Below, in pieces: positions 35,179 to 44,220 of a stretch of DNA of 64,000 nucleotides (its first letter is position 1; each line of letters opens with the position of its first letter). A program made the translations under genes and the position numbers. Below the pieces are notes generated by a model that saw nothing but the letters and a program-made list of their open reading frames with translations, searched no databases and had not been told where the DNA came from. Origin of the DNA: Agrobacterium genomosp. 13 str. CFBP 6927 (GTDB taxonomy: Bacteria > Pseudomonadota > Alphaproteobacteria > Rhizobiales > Rhizobiaceae); assembly GCA_900012615.1 (NCBI GenBank), contig LT009757.1:1095596-1159595 (forward strand). Reading direction: 5' to 3'.

Positions 35179-37509
35179 TTAGAATTGCTTGGGAAGGGAG
35201 AGCTTGAAACGCTCGTCATCGACATCGCTGAAATAGATGTCGGTGGAAAAACCCTGGTCATCGATGAAGCTGAAGATGCGCTTCGGCTCCTTCAGGCTGT
35301 AAGGCACGAGAAGGGTGACAAGGCGATGCCGGGTGGCGGCTGGAACCGTGGCGCAGACATGATGATGAATGTCTAGCCCTTCGAATTCCTTCGGATCGAT
35401 ATCGGGAAAACCTTCCACGGCGCTGATTTGCGGCGTGCCGGCCGAAGAATAGACGAACTGCCCGTAAAAGCCTGCTTTCTGGCCATTGTAGCGGAAGCTC
35501 GACCTGCCGGTCTGCGGGGCTCCGAGTGTATGGCAAAGCCATTGCAGTTCCTGGGGTTCGGAACATTCCACCTCATCGACAATCACGAAATAGCTGTCAT
35601 TGACGAAGTGGGTTTCGCGCAGAGCCTTTTGAACCAGCGGGTTTGCAACCTGATAAGCGGCCGTCGCATCGCCGACGATACGCACATGGCCGGGCTTTTC
35701 CTCGACCGAGACGATGCGGCCGGCGGCGCGGCGGGCAAGCGCCTTGTCCTTTTCGGCATATTGTCCCTTGCCGCCGATCAGCACGGCGTTTTTCGACCGT
35801 GTCTGGCGACGCCAGTTCAGATGCATCTGCGAATTGAACGCCACGTAATAGCCGGACTGGATCGCCAGATCCTCGCCATGGGCATAGAGGACAAAGGCAT
35901 TCTGGTCGCCATGGCTGTGGCTCAGCGAACCATAGGGGCTGGATTTGAAGACGAATTGCAGATGCCGGTCCGGGTCTTCCATGTGTTTCTGGATGGTCGC
36001 CCAACCGATATCGTCGAAAACCGCGAGTGCGGGTAAATCGGCCGGTGAAACGGCTTCTACCTGCTGGTAGTCGTGGCGATAGACGAGATCGTCGAAGTTC
36101 AGATCCCACCAGCCGTAATTATAGAAGGCCATTTCCGTGCCCGTCGCATCGGCCTTGATGTGATCGAAGTACCATTGATAGTGGCCGTTGCCGGTAACGC
36201 CGGCGAATTGGCGGACGTTGTAGCCGAGCTTCAGGCCGGGAAGGTCGCCGAGCGTGGAGTCGTCGCCGAAATTGGCGCGGCGGGTTCCCGGCGCCTTGGT
36301 GTAAAGCGGGAAGCGCCCGGTATTCTGGAAAAACGGCCGCTGATAGAGGTCGTAACCCATATAGGAACGGATCAGATTGGCAGCCTCGATGAGATAGGCC
36401 ATGCCGGTCATCCAGTAGTGCGGACCTTCCGCCCAGCCGCCATCGGTTCCGGCCCATGGAGAATAGAGGGTGGCAAGGAACTCGACGGTATAGTCGAGCC
36501 ATTCGCCCGCCTCATCGCTTTCGCCCTGAAGCGCGATGCAGGCCGGTGTCAGGACTGCCGAGAGCGAGCGCACCGCATGGCTGTCATAGGGAAACACGTG
36601 AATGCGGGCGTGCGCGATGACATGATCTGCAACTTCCCGCGTCCGTTCAAGAAGAACAGACCGCACGGTCTTGCGTTCGTCTTCGCTCAGATGGTCGTAA
36701 AGCCAGTCATAACCCCAGGCGAGTGCGACGACGACACGGAAACCCGCCTCGTCATTATAAGCCCGGGAGGTCGCGCCTTTCGGATCCCAGCCGGCGACCG
36801 CCAGCAGCCACTTGCGGGATGCATCGAGCAGATCGTCGCGTCCAAGCACACGGCCCGCTATGGCCAGATGCCGGATCGCATAGATCACTTCCTGGCAGTC
36901 AATATACATCTGCCGCCAGAGTGTCGCGACGCGCATATTGTTGGGATAGGGCTGTGGTTCCGGCATGACCGGCCGCTCCAGCCAGGGTTTGACCGATTTT
37001 TCGTAGAATTCGGACCAGCCGCAATGGTTGGGGTCCTTTGCCACGGCGTCCGCGAAGGCGCTCAACTGCTCGGGATTGAGCCACAGCCTTGGATGGCTGG
37101 CATGGGCGGCGGCATGGCGCGCCTGCCTGCCGGGTAGCGGCGTTTTCGGCAGCGACGCGCCGATCTCGAAGCTGCGCACGGTGCTCCAGTTGGAATCCGG
37201 CGTTGCGGTGTTCTGATCCCAAAGCGCATAACACCAGTGATAACGGCCTTCCGGCAAGGCCTCATCCGGCGTGAAGAAATTCCAGGCGAGATCTTCGAAG
37301 ACGAGTGTTTTTTTGTCGGCGAAACCGGGATCGGTGGAAATGCGCAGCACGTAACGCGCGCCGTCGTCGATATCGGGTAGCCATGAAAAGCGCGGAGGGT
37401 TCTCCGTCGGTGGTGCTTCTTCGCTCGGCTCGTAGCCAATGGTCAATGAACCCGGCCGGGGTTCATCGAGAAGTGTCTGTCTGGATATGGCCGGGGCAGA
37501 GGGACGCAT
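35179..37509 (-). CDS. Exo-type alginate lyase, polysaccharide lyase family 15
   Basis: 776 residues, the length recalled for Agrobacterium Atu3025. The residues known there as catalytic or substrate-binding are in register: R199 (TLWRQ), H311 (YDSHAVRS), Y365 (EGPHYW) and H531 (SLSHSHGDQN). The layout is an N-terminal beta-sandwich (~1-130), an (alpha/alpha)-barrel (~135-460) and a C-terminal anti-parallel beta part of heparinase II/III type. No signal peptide, so it works in the cytoplasm on imported alginate or oligomers, releasing unsaturated monouronate from chain ends. It sits between the importer genes and the candidate DEH reductase. Confidence 0.95.
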   Translation of the reverse strand: MRPSAPAISRQTLLDEPRPGSLTIGYEPSEEAPPTENPPRFSWLPDIDDGARYVLRISTDPGFADKKTLVFEDLAWNFFTPDEALPEGRYHWCYALWDQNTATPDSNWSTVRSFEIGASLPKTPLPGRQARHAAAHASHPRLWLNPEQLSAFADAVAKDPNHCGWSEFYEKSVKPWLERPVMPEPQPYPNNMRVATLWRQMYIDCQEVIYAIRHLAIAGRVLGRDDLLDASRKWLLAVAGWDPKGATSRAYNDEAGFRVVVALAWGYDWLYDHLSEDERKTVRSVLLERTREVADHVIAHARIHVFPYDSHAVRSLSAVLTPACIALQGESDEAGEWLDYTVEFLATLYSPWAGTDGGWAEGPHYWMTGMAYLIEAANLIRSYMGYDLYQRPFFQNTGRFPLYTKAPGTRRANFGDDSTLGDLPGLKLGYNVRQFAGVTGNGHYQWYFDHIKADATGTEMAFYNYGWWDLNFDDLVYRHDYQQVEAVSPADLPALAVFDDIGWATIQKHMEDPDRHLQFVFKSSPYGSLSHSHGDQNAFVLYAHGEDLAIQSGYYVAFNSQMHLNWRRQTRSKNAVLIGGKGQYAEKDKALARRAAGRIVSVEEKPGHVRIVGDATAAYQVANPLVQKALRETHFVNDSYFVIVDEVECSEPQELQWLCHTLGAPQTGRSSFRYNGQKAGFYGQFVYSSAGTPQISAVEGFPDIDPKEFEGLDIHHHVCATVPAATRHRLVTLLVPYSLKEPKRIFSFIDDQGFSTDIYFSDVDDERFKLSLPKQF

Positions 37510-37580
37510 TGCGCTCTAACTCCTATGAAAACGGAAGGAAAAGGATGGCGGCGACAAGGCCGCCATCACGGTCGAAGGGT

Positions 37581-39149
37581 TTATTGCGCGGCCTTGTATT
37601 GACGGTCATAGGCCGATTGCATGATCTTGATGACCTCGTCGTAGCCGAGCGCGGTGAGGCGCTTCTTATAGGCGTCCCAGCCGGTATCGACGTCCTGCGC
37701 GCCGAGAATCCAGGTCTGCTGCATCTCGGTCATGTAGGTGAGGATGCTCGGCCAGTAGCGGTCGAAGGTCGCTTTTTCCTCGGCGTTCAGGGAGACGCCC
37801 ATGAACTCGTCCTTGAGGCAATTGCACTTCTCGTACATGTCGATGCCTTCGAGAGCGATCTTGTTCGTCCACTGGCGCTCATATTCGTAGTCCATCCAGT
37901 ATCCGCGCGGGATTGCCGCACCGACCGCCCATAGTTGGGCATTCACCGGGTCCTTGTTGGCAAGGATTTCCTTCTTGAACTGCGGTTTGCCGTCGACCAT
38001 CTCGTAGGTCAGGCCCTCAACACCGAAATTCGACAGGATGCGGCCCTGCTGCGAGAACCAGAAATCGAAATATTTGATGGTTTCGACCGGGTGCTCATTG
38101 GTTGCCGAAATGGCCCAGCCGACGGGCTGGACACGCAGGCGGCGGGAATCTTCGAAGCGCTGGCCGGAGACCGTTTTTGGCGGCAGCATCGGCTTTAACG
38201 CAAAGCCCTCGATCTTGGGCGATAGCGCATCATTGTAGGTCGAGGTGCTGGCGAACCAGTCATGCGTCATGCCGCCGAGATTATTGCCCAGCAGATATTC
38301 GCGCGAGCGGGCGCCGCGGGTGAAAATCTCCTTGTCGATCAGGCCTTCCTTGTACCACTTGGCAACATTGGAAATCCCGGTTTTGTAGTTTTCCTCCGCC
38401 CAGGGGTGACGCAGCTGTCCGTCATATACGGCAAAGTCGCCATAACGTTCGGATCCGGACACGCGCGCATCCCACAGATTGATGAGGCGGACGGCATCGA
38501 TTTCCTCGCGGGCGAAATAGGGAACCTCATCCTTGAGGCCGTTGCCGTTCGGGTCCTTGTCGCGGAAGGCCTTCAGAACCTCATAGACTTCTTCCGGCGT
38601 TTCCGGCTGCTTGAGGCCAAGCTTGTCGAGCCAGTCTTGACGGATGAACCAGCCGCGCGAGAACTTGCCATCAGGCACATAGGGAATGAAGTAAAGCTTG
38701 CCGTCCGGTCCGGAGATGGCGTTGCGGATTTCCTTGTGGCTGTCGAAGAATGCTTTGAGATTTGGGGCGTTTTCCTCGATCAGCTCGTCGAGCGGAATGA
38801 ACGCGCCCTCCAGCCCGTAACGGATGAAGTCTTCCTTCAGCCCGCCGGAGGCATCGCCGCCAACGATATCGGGAAGATTGCCCGAGGCGATCAGAAGATT
38901 GAAGGCGTCGCGGCTGCTGGTGGTCGCCAGCGACGCCACGTTGCGGACATGAATATTGGTGATTTCCGCGGCCTTCTGCTCCACCGGCCATTTTTCCGAA
39001 TAGACGTATTTGTCGCGGAAGTGGAAATGAATCGTCAGTTCCAGCGGGTCTTCAGTGATCTTGCCCGTATCCTGTGCCAATGCCGGCAGGGACAGGGTTG
39101 CGGCTGTCATCAACGCCAGTAGGGGCGCGCCTTTTCGTAGTGCTCTCAC
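37581..39149 (-). CDS. Alginate/oligosaccharide-binding periplasmic protein (AlgQ-like)
   Basis: 522 residues with a signal peptide of about 25 (LSLPALA-QDTG). It is a large class of solute-binding protein, about 100 residues longer than usual sugar binders. 'DPLELTIHFHFRDKYVYSEK' and 'SGNLPDIVGGDASGG' resemble AlgQ1/AlgQ2 of Sphingomonas A1, which bind long alginate chains. It is encoded after the two permease genes and before the lyase, as part of the AlgS-M1-M2-Q importer. Confidence 0.88.
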   Translation of the reverse strand: MRALRKGAPLLALMTAATLSLPALAQDTGKITEDPLELTIHFHFRDKYVYSEKWPVEQKAAEITNIHVRNVASLATTSSRDAFNLLIASGNLPDIVGGDASGGLKEDFIRYGLEGAFIPLDELIEENAPNLKAFFDSHKEIRNAISGPDGKLYFIPYVPDGKFSRGWFIRQDWLDKLGLKQPETPEEVYEVLKAFRDKDPNGNGLKDEVPYFAREEIDAVRLINLWDARVSGSERYGDFAVYDGQLRHPWAEENYKTGISNVAKWYKEGLIDKEIFTRGARSREYLLGNNLGGMTHDWFASTSTYNDALSPKIEGFALKPMLPPKTVSGQRFEDSRRLRVQPVGWAISATNEHPVETIKYFDFWFSQQGRILSNFGVEGLTYEMVDGKPQFKKEILANKDPVNAQLWAVGAAIPRGYWMDYEYERQWTNKIALEGIDMYEKCNCLKDEFMGVSLNAEEKATFDRYWPSILTYMTEMQQTWILGAQDVDTGWDAYKKRLTALGYDEVIKIMQSAYDRQYKAAQ

Positions 39150-39170
39150 AGGTTCTCCTCCCTTGTGCTG

Positions 39171-40052
39171 CTACTCTTTCACTCCGCCCAGCAGAATTCC
39201 TTTGGTGAAATACTTCTGCGCGTAGGGGTAAATGATGAGGACGGGAATGATTGAAGCGATCATGATCGCTGACGTCACCGTCTCGAACGAATAGTGGGCG
39301 GTGAGCAGGCTCGAGGCGAATTCGTCGTTCGAGTTCAGATCGACAATCACGCGCTTCAGATAGACCTGAAGCGGGATCTTTTCCTCGCCGCGCAACAGCA
39401 CCATGGCCCAGAAATAGCCGTTCCAGCGCGAGACGATGCAGAACAGCGCAACGGTGACGATGGCGGGTTTCGACAGTGGAATGAACACCTTCCACAGCAG
39501 CTGCAATTCGCTGGCGCCATCCATCTTGGCGGCCTCTTCGAAGGATTTCGGCACGGCTTCGAAAAAATTGCGCAGCAGGATGACGTTGAAGGCGTTGGCC
39601 GCGAAGCCAAGAATGATGCCGAAGCGGCTGTCGAGAAGTCCAAGGTCGCGCATGTTCAGAAAGAAGGGGATCATGCCCGCGTTGAACCAGAGCGTAAATG
39701 CGATGGCTATGTTGAAGAAGGTGCGGCCGCGCAGGCGTTTGCGCGAGAGAGCATAAGCTCCGGGGATCATGATCAGCAGGCTCATCAGCGTGCCGCCGAA
39801 GGTGTAGATGAAGGTGTTGCCATAGGCGACCCAGAACATCCTGTCGGACAAGACCCGGTCATAGGCGGCAAGCGTGACATCGACGGGCCAGAGCGTGACG
39901 CGGCCGGCGGTGACGGCGGCGCCCGAGGAGAGCGAGACCGAAAGCACGTAAATGAAGGGATAGAGCGTCGACAGGACGAACAAGCCGAGAAGAATGGCGT
40001 TTGCCCAGCCGAAAATCTTGTCGCCGCGGGAATAGAGATTGAAGTTAGCCAT
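39171..40052 (-). CDS. ABC transporter permease (AlgM2-like)
   Basis: 293 residues, identical in length to Sphingomonas AlgM2 as recalled. About six helices; the EAA loop reads FEEAAKMDGASELQLLWKVF. 'MGDKIFGWANAILLG'-type N-terminus ('YSRGDKIFGWANAILLGLFV') is typical of the MalG/AlgM2 group. It forms the importer channel with the AlgM1-like protein encoded 11 bp upstream. Confidence 0.9.
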   Translation of the reverse strand: MANFNLYSRGDKIFGWANAILLGLFVLSTLYPFIYVLSVSLSSGAAVTAGRVTLWPVDVTLAAYDRVLSDRMFWVAYGNTFIYTFGGTLMSLLIMIPGAYALSRKRLRGRTFFNIAIAFTLWFNAGMIPFFLNMRDLGLLDSRFGIILGFAANAFNVILLRNFFEAVPKSFEEAAKMDGASELQLLWKVFIPLSKPAIVTVALFCIVSRWNGYFWAMVLLRGEEKIPLQVYLKRVIVDLNSNDEFASSLLTAHYSFETVTSAIMIASIIPVLIIYPYAQKYFTKGILLGGVKE

Positions 40053-40063
40053 GTTTCAGCTCC

Positions 40064-40993
40064 TCACCACAGCGATGTCGACGAGACTTTTCGGCTGATG
40101 CGATTTGCCGAATAGACGAGAACGAAAGCGATGACGGCGTTGAACAGTCCGGCGGCCGTGGCCAGGTCATACTGGGTGCCCTGCAGGCCGGTGCGGTAGA
40201 TGAAGGTGGAAACGACGTCCGCCGTCTCATAGGTGGATGGGCGGTAAAGCAGGATGATATATTCAAACCCGACTTCGACCAGATTGCCGATGCGGATGAT
40301 CAGCATGATCACGATTGTCGGCAGGATGCAGGGCAGGGTGATGCGCCACATCATCTGCCAGCGCGACGCGCCGTCCACCCGGGCGGATTCATAAAGCGTC
40401 GGGCTCACGCCGGCGATGGCGGCGAGATAGACGATGGATTCGAAGCCTGCCTCTTTCCAGACGGATGAGCCGATGTAGACGGGGCGGAACCATTCCGGTT
40501 GGGTCAGGAAGTAGATCGGCTCAAAGCCAAGGCCTTTCAGCAGAAGATTGACGATGCCGATCGATGGCGACAGGAAATTGATGACGATGCCGGCAACGAT
40601 CACCACCGAAATAAAGTGCGGCAGGTAAACGACCGTCTGAGCCCAGCGGCGCGCGACACCATTTTGAACCTCGTTGAACATCAGGGCCAGAATGATGGGG
40701 ACCGGAAAGGCGAAGATCAGTCCAAGGCCGCTGATCTTGATGGTGTTCCAGAAGGAGCGCACGAACATGTCATTGTGGAAGAGTTCGACGAAATTCGCAA
40801 AACCGACCCAGGGACTTTTTTCGATACCGCGAAAAATCGAGAAATCCTGGAATGCGATGACCAGCCCGTACATGGGCTTGTAGAGGAAGACCGCAAACCA
40901 GATGAGCATCGGCGCCAGCAGCAGATAGAGCTGCCAGTCGCGGCGCATATCTTCCTGAAGATTGTGGAGGCGTTCCTGAAAACCCTGTTTCAT
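40064..40993 (-). CDS. ABC transporter permease (AlgM1-like)
   Basis: 309 residues from MKQGFQERLHNLQEDM. The reading frame remains open further upstream, but that part lies inside the ATPase gene. The chosen ATG overlaps the ATPase stop (ATGA). Six helices, EAA loop 'YESARVDGASRWQMMWRITL'. MalF/AlgM1-type channel subunit for alginate or oligoalginate. Confidence 0.9.
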   Translation of the reverse strand: MKQGFQERLHNLQEDMRRDWQLYLLLAPMLIWFAVFLYKPMYGLVIAFQDFSIFRGIEKSPWVGFANFVELFHNDMFVRSFWNTIKISGLGLIFAFPVPIILALMFNEVQNGVARRWAQTVVYLPHFISVVIVAGIVINFLSPSIGIVNLLLKGLGFEPIYFLTQPEWFRPVYIGSSVWKEAGFESIVYLAAIAGVSPTLYESARVDGASRWQMMWRITLPCILPTIVIMLIIRIGNLVEVGFEYIILLYRPSTYETADVVSTFIYRTGLQGTQYDLATAAGLFNAVIAFVLVYSANRISRKVSSTSLW

Positions 40994-42105
40994 GCCTGCG
41001 CCCCACCTCTCGCCTTCAGCGATCTGCCGGTCGCCGCATCGAAGACGTGGATGCGCGCGGTATCGATGCCGAGGCGGCTGACGCCGTTCAGAGTATGGTC
41101 GCCATAGAGTGTTTCGGCCTTGGCGATAAATGGCTGGCCATCGGCCGTGCCATGCAGGAGCGCTTCCGCACCCAGCGGCTCCACGAGGTCGATGCTGCAA
41201 TTTAATGTTTCACGACGCTCTTCGGTCTCTACCGACATGATTTCCGGCCGCAGGCCGAGTTTGACCGGCTGCCCTTCCGTGGCGTTCTTCGCGAAAGCTT
41301 CGGGAATGCTGAAGCGCTGGCCGGAACCGCCCGCAAGCACAACCTTCACGCTGCCATCCCGTTTCTCGATGGTTCCATCAAGAAGGTTCATTGGCGGCGA
41401 GCCGATAAAGCTTGCGACAAACGTATTTGCCGGTTCGAGGAAGACCTCCATCGGTGAGCCGACCTGCTCGATATGGCCGCCATTCATGATGACGATGCGG
41501 TCGGCGAGCGTCATCGCCTCGACCTGGTCATGGGTGACATAGATGCTGGTGGCCCGCATCCGCTTGTGCAGCAGCTTTATTTCGGCGCGCATGTGGGTGC
41601 GCAGCTTGGCGTCGAGGTTTGAGAGCGGCTCGTCAAAAAGGAAGATTTTCGGCCTGCGCACGATGGCGCGACCCATGGCGACGCGCTGACGCTGGCCGCC
41701 GGAAAGATCAGCCGGCTTGCGGGCCAGATATTCGGTGAGCCCCAGTATCTGGGCGGCTTCCGCAACGGCCTTGTCGATGGCGGCTCGTTTCTCGCCCCGG
41801 ACACGCAGGCCGAAGGCGATATTATCGGCGACGCTCAGATGCGGGTAAAGCGCGTAGTTCTGGAACACCATGGCGACATCGCGGTCTTTCGGGGCGATCT
41901 TGTTGACCACCCGGCCGTCCATTGAAACGGTGCCGTCCGAGATGTCTTCCAGCCCAGCAAGCATGCGCAGCGTGGTGGATTTTCCGCATCCCGAGGGACC
42001 AACGAGGACAACGAATTCCTGCGGCTGTATGGAAAGATTAATACCATGGACGACTTCGAGAGCGCCGTAGCGCTTGACGACATCGTTGATTTGAACTGCA
42101 GACAT
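40990..42105 (-). CDS. ABC transporter ATP-binding protein (UgpC/AlgS-like)
   Basis: 371 residues. Walker A GPSGCGKST, Q-loop VFQNYALYPHL, signature LSGGQRQR, Walker B IFLFDEPLSNLD, H-loop VTHD, followed by a MalK-type C-terminal OB/TOBE domain. It powers the AlgM1M2 importer. First gene after the GntR regulator, with a 30-bp gap, so the regulator may be co-transcribed with it. Confidence 0.92.
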   Translation of the reverse strand: MSAVQINDVVKRYGALEVVHGINLSIQPQEFVVLVGPSGCGKSTTLRMLAGLEDISDGTVSMDGRVVNKIAPKDRDVAMVFQNYALYPHLSVADNIAFGLRVRGEKRAAIDKAVAEAAQILGLTEYLARKPADLSGGQRQRVAMGRAIVRRPKIFLFDEPLSNLDAKLRTHMRAEIKLLHKRMRATSIYVTHDQVEAMTLADRIVIMNGGHIEQVGSPMEVFLEPANTFVASFIGSPPMNLLDGTIEKRDGSVKVVLAGGSGQRFSIPEAFAKNATEGQPVKLGLRPEIMSVETEERRETLNCSIDLVEPLGAEALLHGTADGQPFIAKAETLYGDHTLNGVSRLGIDTARIHVFDAATGRSLKARGGAQA

Positions 42106-42135
42106 GAAAGGCCCCTCCTCAAAAGCCTTGAATGT

Positions 42136-42924
42136 TCAGTCAGGCGTCTTCGACCCCCGTGAAGCGCGCTTCCTCGTGACGCGCGTGTTGACCTGTTCGA
42201 TGAAGGTCCAGATCTTCGGGTTTCTGGAGAGTTCTGCGATCTTGGTTTCGAGTGATCCGAGATGGCGCTGGACGGCTTCGCGTGCGGCCTCGACATCGCC
42301 CGACTCGATGGCGCTTACGATTGCCTCGTGCTCCCCGATCACCTTTTCGGTGCGGCGAACTGCAAAGACGCGCTTCAGGTGGCGCATGCGGTCCATTTCA
42401 CCTTTCGCCTGATTGACGACGCTCCAGGCGCCGGGAAGGCGGGCTGCTGCGAAGATCGTGCGGTGAAACTCTTCGTCCAGCAGGAAGAAGTCCGTGAATT
42501 CCTCGTCTTCGGCTGCCGTGCGCTGCTGGGAAATACAGGTTTTCAGACGGGCGATATCTTCAAGCGAATGCCGCTTTGTCGCCTCTATGACGGCGCCTTC
42601 TTCCAGCTTGAACCGGATGAAGCAGGCTTCCATGTAACGCTGAACGTCAATCGGTGAGATATAGGTGCCGCCCTGCGGCACGACAGTCACGAAACCTTCC
42701 TCAGAAAGACGGATGATCGCCTCGCGCACGGGCGTCTTGCTGACGTGAAGCAGCGCCGCGATCTCCTTTTCCGACAGCGCCCGTCCCGGAAGAAGCTTTA
42801 CCTCGACAATCAATTTGCGAAGCAGGGCATGAATCCGATTGGTCATGTTCCCGTCAGCCGGCAGATCTTGCGGGGTGACGAGTTCGGACAATGGCAGCGA
42901 TGGAAATTCGACTGGGTTAGACAT
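42136..42924 (-). CDS. GntR-family (FadR/FCD) regulator of the alginate locus
   Basis: 262 residues. An N-terminal winged HTH (SEKEIAALLHVSKTPVREAI) is followed by an FCD ligand-binding domain with helical segments 'FFLLDEEFHRTIFAAARLPG' and 'EHEAIVSAIESGDVEAAREA' that usually bind an acid ligand and a metal. The ATG (MSNPVEF) is chosen over an upstream TTG. As the first gene of the minus-strand run it probably represses the importer/lyase operon until a uronate intermediate binds (inference). Confidence 0.88.
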   Translation of the reverse strand: MSNPVEFPSLPLSELVTPQDLPADGNMTNRIHALLRKLIVEVKLLPGRALSEKEIAALLHVSKTPVREAIIRLSEEGFVTVVPQGGTYISPIDVQRYMEACFIRFKLEEGAVIEATKRHSLEDIARLKTCISQQRTAAEDEEFTDFFLLDEEFHRTIFAAARLPGAWSVVNQAKGEMDRMRHLKRVFAVRRTEKVIGEHEAIVSAIESGDVEAAREAVQRHLGSLETKIAELSRNPKIWTFIEQVNTRVTRKRASRGSKTPD

Positions 42925-42967
42925 ATCAATTACCAAACTGAGATATCAGATGTGGTTATGACATATC
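42920..42967 (-). promoter_or_regulatory. Candidate GntR operator region
   Basis: GACATATC occurs twice, at 42920-42927 and 42960-42967, with AGATATCA at 42941-42948 and an inverted AGATAT...ATATCT pair between 42941 and 42968. The region overlaps the gntR start and promoter, as expected for autoregulation. Confidence 0.35.
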
Positions 42968-43237
42968 TGTTGTGTTTTGGTGAGTCAAGCCGCGTTGATC
43001 AGCTTGGTGGGTTATCTGATCAGCTTTGGTCTGGAGGTATCCAAGATTACCGGGGTGTCTGGAGCCCAGACTGATGCCGGGTGCTTGCGGGAGAGCTCTG
43101 TCTGACGTGCTCGCCTGAATGGCAGATTTGCCAATGAGGTCGTTCCGGTTGGGACGACCTCATTGCAGTCAAAGCAGAAGATTAGCCGGATAGTGAATGT
43201 GCTCGGCTGGATGAGTTTTCTCTCCAACCGACGGCCG
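42968..43237. other. Intergenic region with direct repeat and long inverted repeat
   Basis: The rest of the gap between the gntR start and the DJ-1-like stop has no credible ORF. It holds a TGATCAGCTTGG-type direct repeat (42996 and 43017, the second with one extra T) and the 12-bp inverted repeat described separately. Confidence 0.6.
43132..43165. repeat. 12-bp perfect inverted repeat
   Basis: CAATGAGGTCGT and ACGACCTCATTG flank a 10-nt loop; no T-run follows on either strand. It lies downstream of the minus-strand DJ-1 gene, where it may act as a factor-dependent terminator or mRNA 3' stabiliser. Confidence 0.5.
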
Positions 43238-44089
43238 TCACATCTTTGTTTTCAAACGCTTGAGGATTTCGCTTGCGACTTGATTTGCGGTTGCCGGGTT
43301 CTGGCCTGTGATCAATTCACGGTCAGTTACCATGTTCGGTTCGAAGGCCGTCTTGTTGCTGACGAAAATCGCGCCGGCTTGCTGCAGGGCATCCTGGGGA
43401 TAGAACCTCATCTCACCGCCGCCAAGCAACGGCTTGGCCATCTCTTCTTCCTCATTGCTGAAGACGGTGACCCTGTATCCAGCATAAATCCAGTCGGCGG
43501 GGGTCTTCGGGGTCGCACCGGTCTCCAGGTCGTCTTTGAATGTAGCGGCATCGTCCAGGGTGGACATCAGGGCAATCGGCCCATGGCACATCAGCGCCGT
43601 TATCTTTCCCTCCGTGTGAAACTGCCGGAGAAGCGGGCCAAGTTCGGGGCTGACCAGCAAATCCTGCATGGGGGCATGTCCGCCCGGAACATAGACCGCG
43701 TCGAAATGATCATAACCGATCTGCTTGATGCGCGAGAGGCTGACGACAGGTGAAGCACGCTCATCCAGTATCTTCAGTTCCGCAAGCAGGGCTTCGCCCG
43801 CGCGCATGGCGGCCTCGTCTCCGCCGAAATACATTTTGTCGATTGAGGTCTTGTCGACGGCCGGGATTTTGCCCTTCGGCGTTGCGAAGGTCACCTCGTG
43901 GCCGGCGTCGAGAAAGGCTTTTACCGGCTGCATCAGTTCATTGAGATAGAAACCTGTCTTGAAAACCTTGCCATCCTTGAGGTCAAGATGATTTTCGTCC
44001 GAGAGCACGACGAGGATGTTGGCAGCTTCGGCCTGCGCGCCGGCGAAGATGAGTGCAAGCGTTGCCGCAAGCGAACGGATCAGTTTCAT
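43238..44089 (-). CDS. Exported DJ-1/PfpI-family protein
   Basis: 283 residues with a signal peptide (MKLIRSLAATLALIFAGAQA, then EA). The fold of the glutamine-amidotransferase-like DJ-1/PfpI/Hsp31 group is shown by 'FDAVYVPGGHAPMQDLLVSP' and the nucleophile elbow ALMCHGPIAL. Homologues act as glyoxalase III, chaperones or proteases; periplasmic forms are less studied. It is divergent from a LysR gene (131-bp gap), its likely regulator. Confidence 0.88.
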   Translation of the reverse strand: MKLIRSLAATLALIFAGAQAEAANILVVLSDENHLDLKDGKVFKTGFYLNELMQPVKAFLDAGHEVTFATPKGKIPAVDKTSIDKMYFGGDEAAMRAGEALLAELKILDERASPVVSLSRIKQIGYDHFDAVYVPGGHAPMQDLLVSPELGPLLRQFHTEGKITALMCHGPIALMSTLDDAATFKDDLETGATPKTPADWIYAGYRVTVFSNEEEEMAKPLLGGGEMRFYPQDALQQAGAIFVSNKTAFEPNMVTDRELITGQNPATANQVASEILKRLKTKM

Positions 44090-44220
44090 GTCTGTCTCCT
44101 GGGGTGGCTGATATCATCGGCGGCGGGGCCGCATGCATTCGATTAAGAGGATTTATTCTCTCTGACGAAGGCGATAAACATGACCTTGTGTAAATCATTT
44201 GTTCTCGGGAGGATGTAATC

